Assembly: GCA_937981305.1 (NCBI GenBank)
Contig: CALJPB010000382.1
Span: 1 to 5,446, forward strand
DNA: 5,446 nucleotides
Source of the DNA: an uncultured Selenomonas sp.
GTDB taxonomy: Bacteria > Bacillota > Negativicutes > Selenomonadales > Selenomonadaceae
Direction: 5' to 3'
Of this stretch, positions 1 through 4,827 are shown piece after piece. The notes beneath the pieces were generated by a model. It had not been told where the DNA came from. It searched no databases and was given only the letters and a program-made list of their open reading frames with translations. A program made the translations under genes and the position numbers. How positions within the stretch are numbered: the first letter of the stretch is position 1; the number at the start of each line of letters is the position of its first letter.

Positions 1-118
1 GCGTCGGTTCGTCGCGCCACGGCAGGTCGCGCACGTCGGGCGCGGATTTGCGCCAAGCAAGCAGCGTATTGCAGAGGGCGGGAAAGATGGAGTCGCCCGT
101 CCACGGTAAAATTTTCAT
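1..118 (-). CDS. mutY: Probable A/G-specific adenine DNA glycosylase, N-terminal fragment (runs off window)
   Basis: The minus strand has an ATG at 118-116 preceded, 9 bases upstream, by AAAAGGAG (135-128). It stays open to the window edge, giving 39 complete codons. The fragment contains LLAW (residues 19-22) followed by RDLPWR (residues 30-35). That is the N-terminal signature of MutY, where a helix ending in W is followed by RDLPWR and then, in full proteins, by the SEIMLQQT helix that would lie outside the window. MutY removes adenine mispaired with 8-oxoguanine. What is seen is only the first tenth or so of the usual ~350-residue protein; the helix-hairpin-helix, catalytic Asp and iron-sulphur cysteines are beyond the edge. 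It is divergent from the serS operon. The identity rests on one short motif, so another HhH glycosylase cannot be excluded. Confidence 0.7.
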   Translation of the reverse strand, partial: MKILPWTGDSIFPALCNTLLAWRKSAPDVRDLPWRDEPT

Positions 119-140
119 TAGAGTGCTCTCCTTTTCGCGT

Positions 141-153
141 TGATTTTACTATA
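141..153 (-). promoter_or_regulatory. Candidate -10 and start region of the leftward mutY promoter
   Basis: On the minus strand TATAGT (153-148) lies 12 bases upstream of the AAAAGGAG ribosome binding site, so a transcript starting near 141 would have a short leader. No good -35 hexamer is present at 16-18 bases. Just upstream, CCTGT (154-158) and ACAGG (164-168) form a 5-bp inverted repeat with a 5-base centre, which could be an operator or chance. The call is weak and rests mainly on position. Confidence 0.3.
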
Positions 154-188
154 CCTGTGTGAAACAGGGATGAAGATGTGGGCTTTTC

Positions 189-217
189 TTTACAAAAGGC
201 AGGCTTTGTACTATGAT
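189..217 (+). promoter_or_regulatory. Sigma-70 type promoter for the structured leader RNA
   Basis: TTTACA (189-194, 5 of 6 to TTGACA) and TATGAT (212-217, 5 of 6 to TATAAT) are separated by exactly 17 bases. Transcription would begin near 224, about 20 bases before the closing stem of the structured RNA. A perfect TATAAT also occurs at 223-228 but has no -35 partner at a workable distance. Confidence 0.65.
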
Positions 218-223
218 AGGACT

Positions 224-390
224 ATAATCAAAGATAGATAGCATAACAGCGATTTGAGGTGGGAGATTTCGTCCAGCCCACACGCCGATGGCACGACAGG
301 GGAAACCCGAGTAGATGCAGGAGAATTGGACGCCTGCCAATTGCTGTTACAGAAAAGCCGTCCGACATGGGCGGCTTTTGCTTTTAGTTT
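224..390 (+). ncRNA. Unclassified structured RNA or attenuating leader upstream of serS, including its terminator
   Basis: By hand-folding, 244-254 pairs with 339-349 (11 bp, one G-U) as a closing stem P1. Inside are hairpin P2 (259-263 with 277-281, GUGGG/CCCAC, 13-base loop), a small hairpin (300-302 with 306-308, AAA loop) and hairpin P4 (317-321 with 333-337, GCAGG/CCUGC, 11-base loop). The loops of P2 and P4 are complementary over 6 bases: CGUCCA (270-275) and UGGACG (327-332). The alternative pairing 326-332 with 359-365 would invade the 5' half of the terminator. No T-box UGGNACC sequence, SRP core, 6S layout or riboswitch consensus known to me is present. It may be a cis-acting riboswitch-like attenuator of serS or a free small RNA, since serS has its own candidate promoter after the terminator. 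Structure is inferred without a computed fold; ends are estimated from promoter and terminator. Confidence 0.6.
353..390 (+). terminator. Rho-independent terminator between the leader RNA and serS
   Basis: AAAAGCCGTCC (353-363) pairs with GGGCGGCTTTT (369-379) over 11 bp with one G-U pair and a 5-base loop GACAT. It is followed by a T-rich tail (GCTTTTAGTTT, 380-390). It ends the upstream RNA 47 bases before the serS start codon, so it either closes an independent small RNA or acts as an attenuator. Confidence 0.85.
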
Positions 391-406
391 CTGTGTGTGA
401 TAGAAT
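378..406 (+). promoter_or_regulatory. Extended -10 promoter candidate for the serS operon
   Basis: TAGAAT (401-406, 5 of 6 to consensus) is preceded by TGA (398-400), giving an extended -10 element. TTGCTT (378-383) sits 17 bases upstream as a weak -35 and overlaps the terminator tail. The -10 is bracketed by a 7-bp inverted repeat, TTTCTGT (388-394) and ACAGAAA (408-414), a possible operator. The site would let serS be transcribed independently of the upstream RNA. Confidence 0.5.
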
Positions 407-437
407 AACAGAAAATCTGCATAATGGAGTGATTATA

Positions 438-1709
438 ATGTTGGATATGAAATTTGTGCGCGAGAATCTGTCGGCGGTGCAGGAGATGCTGAAGAACCGC
501 TGCAACGCGCTCGATCTCTCGCCGTTTGCGGCACTGGATGAGCGTCGGCGTGTGATTTTGCAGGATGTGGAGGAGAAGAAGGCACGCCGCAACGCCGTAT
601 CGAAGGAGATCGGTGTACGCAAGAAGGCGGGCGAGAACGCGGACGATGTGGTTGCTGAGATGCGTGCGCTCGGCGATGAGATCACGGCACTCGACGATGA
701 ACTGCGCGGCGTGGAGCAGAGTTTGCGCGAGCTGCTGCTCCAGATTCCGAATATGCCGAAGGCAGACGTGCCCATCGGAAAGGACGATACAGAGAATCCC
801 GAGGTGCGCCGTTGGGGTACGCCTCGTACATTTGATTTCGAACCACAGGCGCATTGGGACATCGGGGAGAAACTCGGCGTGCTCGATGCGGAGCGCGCGG
901 CGAAGGTCACAGGGGCACGCTTCACGTTCTACAAGGGGCTCGGCGCACGCCTCGAACGTGCGTGCATCAACTTCATGATGGATCTCCATGCACAGAAGCA
1001 CGGCTACACGGAGATGCTTGCGCCCTACATCGTGAACGAGGCGAGCATGGTCGGGACGGGGCAGCTGCCGAAGTTCGCGGAGGATATGTTCAAGCTCGAC
1101 GGGCTCGACTACTACCTCGTGCCGACGGCGGAGGTGCCGACCACAAACTATCACCGCGATGAGATCCTGGACGCGGAACAGCTGCCAGAGTACTACACCT
1201 CCTATACGGCGTGCTTCCGCGCGGAGGCGGGCAGCGCGGGGCGCGATACGCGCGGTCTGATCCGTCAGCACCAGTTCAATAAGGTGGAGCTGATTAAATT
1301 CGTCACACCTGAGACGAGCTGGAACGAGCTGGAAACGATGGTGGAGGCGGCGGAGGACGTGCTGAAGACGCTCGAACTGCCGTACCGCGTCGTACAGCTC
1401 TGCACGGGCGACATGAGCTTTACCTCGGCGAAGACGTATGACATCGAGGTCTGGATGCCCGCACAGGACAAATACCGCGAGATCTCGTCCTGCTCGAACT
1501 GCACGGACTATCAGGCACGCCGCGCGAACATCAAGTACCGTCCCGCGCGCGGGGCAAAGCCCGCATTCCTCCACACGCTGAACGGTTCGGGCGTTGCAGT
1601 TGGCCGTACGGTCGCGGCGATCCTCGAGAACTGTCAGCAGGCGGACGGCTCTGTCGTTGTGCCGAAGGCACTCGTGCCGTATATGAGCGGCGTTACGGTC
1701 ATTCGATGA
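438..1709 (+). CDS. serS: Serine--tRNA ligase (seryl-tRNA synthetase)
   Basis: This cytoplasmic class II enzyme activates serine with ATP and charges tRNA-Ser (and tRNA-Sec where present). The 423-residue length is normal for bacterial SerRS. Residues ~30-100 are charged heptad-like sequence, the antiparallel coiled-coil arm that grips the tRNA long variable arm. The catalytic core follows: TAE (230-232) of the serine-binding loop, motif 2 beginning FRAEAG (260-265) and continuing through the RQHQF segment, and motif 3 NGSGVAVGR (382-390) with its ATP-binding Arg. The start is set by the MLD N-terminus typical of SerRS and GGAG (426-429) 8 bases upstream. The frame is open from 315, but those extra residues fall in the RNA and terminator. 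The stop overlaps the ubiX start by 4 bases (ATGA), indicating translational coupling. No key residue appears lost. Confidence 0.97.
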   Translation: MLDMKFVRENLSAVQEMLKNRCNALDLSPFAALDERRRVILQDVEEKKARRNAVSKEIGVRKKAGENADDVVAEMRALGDEITALDDELRGVEQSLRELLLQIPNMPKADVPIGKDDTENPEVRRWGTPRTFDFEPQAHWDIGEKLGVLDAERAAKVTGARFTFYKGLGARLERACINFMMDLHAQKHGYTEMLAPYIVNEASMVGTGQLPKFAEDMFKLDGLDYYLVPTAEVPTTNYHRDEILDAEQLPEYYTSYTACFRAEAGSAGRDTRGLIRQHQFNKVELIKFVTPETSWNELETMVEAAEDVLKTLELPYRVVQLCTGDMSFTSAKTYDIEVWMPAQDKYREISSCSNCTDYQARRANIKYRPARGAKPAFLHTLNGSGVAVGRTVAAILENCQQADGSVVVPKALVPYMSGVTVIR

Positions 1710-2260
1710 AAAAGATTGTTGTCGGCATCACGGGGGCAAGCGGCAGCGTGTATGCCGTCCGCCTCATTGATGTCCTGCGCGAGCAGAACATCGAGGTGCA
1801 CGCCGTCGTGACGGACAGCGGACAGCGTGTGCTGGACTACGAGTGCGGCGTGACGATGGAGGAGCTTTCGCGGCGCGTCGATGTTCTCTACCCGAATGCG
1901 GACGTGGGCGCGGCAATCGCAAGCGGCTCGTTCCGCATGGATGCGATGGTCGTCCTGCCCTGCTCGATGAAGACGGCGGGGGCTATTGCCCACGGCGTGA
2001 CGGATGATCTCCTCACGCGTGCGGCGGATGTGACGCTCAAGGAGGGGCGGCGGCTGCTCCTCGTACCGCGCGAGACACCCATGCACGAGATTCACCTTGA
2101 GAATCTGCTGCGGCTCGCACGCGCGGGGGCGGTCATCATGCCCGCTGCGCCCGGATTTTATCATCGCCCGGAGACGCTGGATGATCTCGTGAATATGATG
2201 GTGGGAAAGATCCTCGACCGTCTCGGCATCGAGGCGGAGCTCTTCACACGTTGGAGGTGA
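1706..2260 (+). CDS. ubiX: Flavin prenyltransferase UbiX
   Basis: UbiX joins dimethylallyl phosphate to FMN to make prenylated FMN, the cofactor of UbiD-type (de)carboxylases. The 184-residue protein has the family hallmarks in order: an N-terminal Rossmann-like GITGASG (7-13) binding FMN phosphate, PCSMKT (85-90), LKEGR followed by PRETP (121-125), PAAPGFY (146-152), and a C-terminal KILDRLGI helix. Length matches the family (~190). Its ATG overlaps the serS stop, and its own stop codon is embedded in the GGAGGTGA ribosome binding site of the next gene. No ubiD lies in this window, so its client enzyme must be encoded elsewhere. In Negativicutes a client in quinone synthesis or aromatic acid decarboxylation is plausible but not shown here. 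Archaeal and fungal Pad1 are the same family; in bacteria the name UbiX applies. Confidence 0.95.
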   Translation: MKKIVVGITGASGSVYAVRLIDVLREQNIEVHAVVTDSGQRVLDYECGVTMEELSRRVDVLYPNADVGAAIASGSFRMDAMVVLPCSMKTAGAIAHGVTDDLLTRAADVTLKEGRRLLLVPRETPMHEIHLENLLRLARAGAVIMPAAPGFYHRPETLDDLVNMMVGKILDRLGIEAELFTRWR

Positions 2261-2265
2261 CAGAA

Positions 2266-2889
2266 ATGACGTTTTTCAAAGCGAAAATGACGGCACTCGT
2301 GGCTGTATTCCTGCTGAGCGCGGCGGGGACGGCGGCTGCTGCGCCCGCAGAGGCAGACGGACATACGATGCAGATGCACATGGGAGATTCCTCGGCGCAG
2401 GATAAGAAAGCCGAGATCCAGATGGACTATTTGGAGCATCGCGGCGAGCGTCGTTATATCGACCTTTACAATCTGCACGTTTTCCGTCAGTACAAGGAGA
2501 TGCACGGGATGTCGCTTCACTGGGGGCTGACCGTCTCGCGTGCCGTCGGCTCGTGGGCGGAGAAGGACACGCCCGATGTGCGTCTCAACTCGTCCGCCGT
2601 TGGTGCGGGGCCTGCGTACATGGTGCGCTGGACGAAGCCGCTCGGCTCGAAATGGGAGGCATCGTTTGACGCGACAGGCGCGGTTCTCGTCTACAACGAT
2701 GTGCACCCTGCACACACGCGCAACTACGGCTTCATGTGGCGCATTGGGCCGCGCGTGACGTACAAGTTCAACGAGAAGAGCGCGCTCAGCGTCGCCTATC
2801 TCGGGCATCATGTGTCGAACGGACAGCGGACGAAGAACCCCGGCTACAACGGCATCGGATTCTCGATCGGCTATCGGTACGCGTACTAA
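2266..2889 (+). CDS. PagL-like lipid A 3-O-deacylase / acyloxyacyl hydrolase family outer-membrane protein
   Basis: The 207-residue protein begins with a signal peptide: a Lys-containing n-region, a hydrophobic core at 8-20 and an Ala-rich cleavage region near 23-27. The rest alternates polar and aromatic residues as in a small beta-barrel and ends in an aromatic residue (GYRYAY), as outer-membrane proteins do. Near the C-terminus HVSNG (182-186) followed by NPGYN (191-195) matches the H-x-S-N ... N-P-G block of the PagL family, whose catalytic His and Ser would be H182 and S184. PagL removes the 3-O-linked acyl chain of lipid A. The acidic third residue of the Pseudomonas enzyme aligns by eye with N195, so activity is uncertain. 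A short Met/His-rich stretch follows the signal peptide (33-39). ATG 2266 is preferred over in-frame TTG 2251, since GGAGG (2253-2257) lies 8 bases before it. It starts 5 bases after ubiX. Confidence 0.75.
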   Translation: MTFFKAKMTALVAVFLLSAAGTAAAAPAEADGHTMQMHMGDSSAQDKKAEIQMDYLEHRGERRYIDLYNLHVFRQYKEMHGMSLHWGLTVSRAVGSWAEKDTPDVRLNSSAVGAGPAYMVRWTKPLGSKWEASFDATGAVLVYNDVHPAHTRNYGFMWRIGPRVTYKFNEKSALSVAYLGHHVSNGQRTKNPGYNGIGFSIGYRYAY

Positions 2890-2901
2890 AGGGGCTTATT
2901 T

Positions 2902-3585
2902 TTGGCAAAGAAATTTTACGCCGTGAAGCGCGGGCGCAAAACGGGCATCTTCACCGTATGGGCGGAGTGCTCCGCGCAGGTGCAGGGCTTTCAGGGTGCA
3001 GTGTATAAGGGCTTTATGACCGAGGCGGAGGCGCGTGACTGGCTTGGCGGTGCGGGGAACTCGGCTGTGGTGAACACTGCAAAGTGTGGCACAGCCGCGA
3101 AAAAATCGTCCGTGCCGCCCGTCGAAGAACCCGTTGACGCGGACTATATCATCCACACGGACGGCTCGTGTCTCCGCAATCCCGGCGGCGCGGGCGGCTG
3201 GGCTGCCGTCATTGAGACGGTCGCAACGGGCGAGGTCAGAGAGCACAGCGGCGGCGATCCTGAGACGACGAACAACCGCATGGAACTGACGGCGGCACTT
3301 GAGGCGATGAACGCCGTGCCGGAGGGGGCGCGTGTCGCCCTCTATACGGACAGTCAGTATCTGAAGAACGCATTCACAAAGTTCTGGCTGCCCGCATGGA
3401 AGAAGCGCGGCTGGAAGAAGGCGGACGGCGAACCCGTGCTCAATCAGGATCTTTGGATGCAGCTGGATGCGGCGTTCGCTGCACGGCGTGTGCAGTTCCA
3501 CTGGGTCAAGGGGCACGCGGGCAATCGGCGCAACGAACGCTGTGACGAGCTCGCGCGGAGCGAGGCGGAGAGATTTTCTCGTTGA
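2902..3585 (+). CDS. rnhA: Ribonuclease HI with N-terminal hybrid-binding (viroplasmin-like) domain
   Basis: RNase HI cuts the RNA strand of RNA-DNA hybrids during replication and R-loop removal. The 227-residue protein has two parts. Residues 2-47 (KKFYAVKRGR ... GF ... A..WL) are the RNase H1 N-terminal domain, which binds hybrids and is shared with caulimovirus viroplasmin. After a ~30-residue linker comes the catalytic domain (about 82-225). All catalytic residues are present: D87 (HTDGS), E128 (NNRMEL), D150 (YTDSQY) and D215 (ERCDELA), plus the catalytic-loop H205 (VKGHAG). Spacings (22 from E to the second D, 10 from H to the last D) equal those in E. coli RNase HI. The start is TTG, with AAAGGGG (2888-2894) 7 bases upstream and no ATG at the domain's beginning. 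It follows the PagL-like gene by 12 bases. Confidence 0.95.
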   Translation: MAKKFYAVKRGRKTGIFTVWAECSAQVQGFQGAVYKGFMTEAEARDWLGGAGNSAVVNTAKCGTAAKKSSVPPVEEPVDADYIIHTDGSCLRNPGGAGGWAAVIETVATGEVREHSGGDPETTNNRMELTAALEAMNAVPEGARVALYTDSQYLKNAFTKFWLPAWKKRGWKKADGEPVLNQDLWMQLDAAFAARRVQFHWVKGHAGNRRNERCDELARSEAERFSR

Positions 3586-3605
3586 GTTATAGATCATATG
3601 TGGAG

Positions 3606-3634
3606 TTGTCGCGACGCAGGTGACACCTTATATT
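3606..3634 (+). promoter_or_regulatory. Candidate promoter for the MlaE-type permease gene
   Basis: TTGTCG (3606-3611, 4 of 6) and TATATT (3629-3634, 5 of 6) are 17 bases apart in the 72-base gap after rnhA. The transcript would start near 3641, leaving a very short leader with the AGGAGG ribosome binding site (3646-3651). An 8-bp palindrome GTCGCGAC (3608-3615) overlaps the -35. No terminator is visible after rnhA, so readthrough from the operon is also likely. Confidence 0.4.
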
Positions 3635-3657
3635 TTTATCACGAAAGGAGGGAATTC

Positions 3658-4413
3658 ATGCAGCGCATCTTTGAGGCGGTGGGGCGCTTTGTCCTCACAC
3701 ACCTCGCGAACATCGGACGCATCACACTTCTCTACGCCGAGACGGCACGGCAGGTCACACAGCGTCTGCGCGTGCGGAGCATCATCTACCAGATGGCGCA
3801 TCTTGGCGCGGACTCCCTCCTCATCGTCGGGCTGACACTTCTCTTTACCGGCATTGTGCTGACCCTCCAAATCGCACACGAGTTCATCCGCTACGGAGCG
3901 CAGAGTACCATCGGCGCGGTCATCGCCATCGGCATCGGGCGCGAGCTCGGACCTGTCCTCGTCGGTGTTGTCTGCGCGGGGCGTGTGGGTGCGGCGATTA
4001 CGGCAGAGGTCTCCACGATGAAGGTCACGGAGCAGATCGACGCGCTGCGCGTCATGGCGGTCAGTCCCGTGAACTATCTCATTGTGCCGCGTATGCTCGC
4101 GTGCATGATCGTTGTACCCATCCTCACCGTATTTGGCGACGTGATCGGCGTTCTCGGCGGCTATCTCACGGCGGTGCACTACTCGGGCATATCGCCCTAT
4201 ACCTTCACGCACTCCATCACGCAGTACGCAGCGATCTACGACATGACGGGCGGCCTCGTCAAAGCGATTTTCTTCGGCAATGTCATTGCCGTCCTCGGCT
4301 GTCACTACGGGCTGAACGCGCCGAGCGGCGCGGAGGGGGTCGGCAAGGCGACCATGCAGACCGTCGTCACCTCCATCATCGTCATCTTCATCCTTGTCAC
4401 GCGAGCCGGATGA
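3658..4413 (+). CDS. mlaE: MlaE-family lipid ABC transporter permease, C-terminus lost at the junction
   Basis: MlaE is the inner-membrane permease of the Mla/MCE system that moves phospholipids between the inner and outer membranes with ATPase MlaF and substrate-binding MlaD. The sequence shows the family pattern: an amphipathic N-terminal region (1-45), a first long hydrophobic segment (53-76), the signature RELGPV ... AGRVGAAITAE (95-117), the coupling segment TEQIDAL (124-130), and further hydrophobic segments near 140-178 and 197-215. The start is ATG 3658 with AGGAGG 6 bases upstream; an in-frame ATG at 3598 lacks such a site. Family members continue after the last segment (VVTSIIVIFIL) with roughly ten more hydrophobic residues. 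Here the frame instead reads VTRAG and stops. The break coincides with the change to betaproteobacterial sequence, so the true 3' end and the expected downstream mlaF and mlaD genes are missing. The family is secure; the end at 4413 is artificial or mutant. Confidence 0.85.
   Translation: MQRIFEAVGRFVLTHLANIGRITLLYAETARQVTQRLRVRSIIYQMAHLGADSLLIVGLTLLFTGIVLTLQIAHEFIRYGAQSTIGAVIAIGIGRELGPVLVGVVCAGRVGAAITAEVSTMKVTEQIDALRVMAVSPVNYLIVPRMLACMIVVPILTVFGDVIGVLGGYLTAVHYSGISPYTFTHSITQYAAIYDMTGGLVKAIFFGNVIAVLGCHYGLNAPSGAEGVGKATMQTVVTSIIVIFILVTRAG
4390..4401. other. Junction between Negativicutes-like and betaproteobacteria-like DNA
   Basis: Plus-strand MlaE homology runs to about 4395. Minus-strand sensor-kinase coding from 4827 runs down to about the same place. 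Beyond it each reading frame continues only by chance. The local sequence is a run of GTC/ATC/TTC codons (about 4369-4398) that reads as Val/Ile/Phe on the plus strand and Asp/Glu on the minus strand. Short shared sequence there could hide the exact breakpoint, which may lie anywhere from about 4378 to 4401. Confidence 0.7.
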
Positions 4414-4827
4414 ACGTTTTGCATCCGATGTACGTGTCGCATCCGATGGTCTGACAGATGTTGCTGCTCCATCATTTGCCCGCGAATCTTTCGTGGCCGT
4501 ATCAGTGACGGAAGATTGCTTCCTGTCTTTCCTGTCCTGTCCGTCCTTCGACAGGGCGGGCAGGCGCTGGATGATTAGTCCTTCCTCGTCGTCATCAGTC
4601 TGCAGACAGCCCTGCACCGGCAGTGATGCGGTGACCTGACCGGATTCCGGCCCCAGCAGTTCGGCCGCCTGCTCCAGAATCTCGTCCTGAAACTCATGCA
4701 CCTCGTGCAGCGTGGCCCGAAACGACAGGATGCCTGCCACGGTGGCCATGGCGGCCACGGCCAGCGAGATGGCGCGTGCCAGACGGAACTGCAGCGACTG
4801 GCTCAGGCCTGCTTGCTCACCATCCAT
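4396..4827 (-). CDS. QseC/TctE-type sensor histidine kinase, N-terminal fragment cut at the junction
   Basis: About 144 codons remain of a membrane kinase that would pair with the adjacent regulator. After a short cytoplasmic start (FRLARAI) comes one transmembrane helix (about residues 18-34). A periplasmic segment follows, with DEILEQAAELL and then EEGLIIQRL (near 80-88), resembling the two-component sensor kinase N-terminal domain of QseC-like proteins. Residues ~92-144 are unusually hydrophilic and repetitive (Asp, Ser, Lys, Arg, Thr), unlike the compact domain expected there. The second transmembrane helix, HAMP, H-box and ATPase domains are absent. The frame stays open leftward to 3628, but that part is antisense to mlaE and shows no kinase motif. 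The ATG (4827-4825) lies within the last codons of the regulator, a 25-base overlap typical of coupled two-component genes. The start codon choice is uncertain, as no strong ribosome binding site is visible. Confidence 0.7.

Noticed and set aside
223..228. Perfect TATAAT as the -10 of the leader promoter
   Set aside because: No acceptable -35 hexamer lies 16-18 bases upstream and there is no TG extension; TATGAT at 212-217 with TTTACA at 17 bases is better.
244..349. 5S rRNA or a 5S-like fragment, because CGCCGATGG and GAGTAGA resemble loop E sequences
   Set aside because: The conserved loop A to loop C block of 5S (CCGAACACGGAAGUUAAG region) is absent, the spacing is too short and the closing stem sequence does not fit.
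224..390. T-box leader, which would be expected upstream of a synthetase gene in Firmicutes
   Set aside because: No UGGNACC antiterminator bulge, no AGAGA-type stem I elements and no clear serine specifier loop; the RNA is also too short.
315..437. N-terminal extension of serS from an upstream ATG
   Set aside because: The extension lies over the structured RNA and terminator, lacks a ribosome binding site and is not part of SerRS, which starts at MLD.
384..1574. A 396-codon open frame on the minus strand antisense to serS
   Set aside because: It mirrors the codon structure of serS in a GC-rich gene, is rich in Arg, His and Leu without any domain, and has no ribosome binding site; serS itself is certain.
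3598..3657. Earlier ATG start for the MlaE permease
   Set aside because: No ribosome binding site precedes it, and it would translate the candidate promoter and the AGGAGG of the better start at 3658.
4378..4448. Mobile element or phage attachment site at the lineage change
   Set aside because: No transposase, integrase, tRNA or terminal inverted repeat is visible; the only repeat is the 10-bp direct repeat, which reads as a repeated SDA motif inside the kinase frame.
3628..4827. A single 399-codon minus-strand protein covering the kinase fragment and the antisense of mlaE
   Set aside because: Only the part above about 4396 resembles a kinase N-terminus. The remainder is antisense to clear MlaE sequence and has no HAMP, H-box or ATPase motifs, so the frame stays open by chance across the junction.
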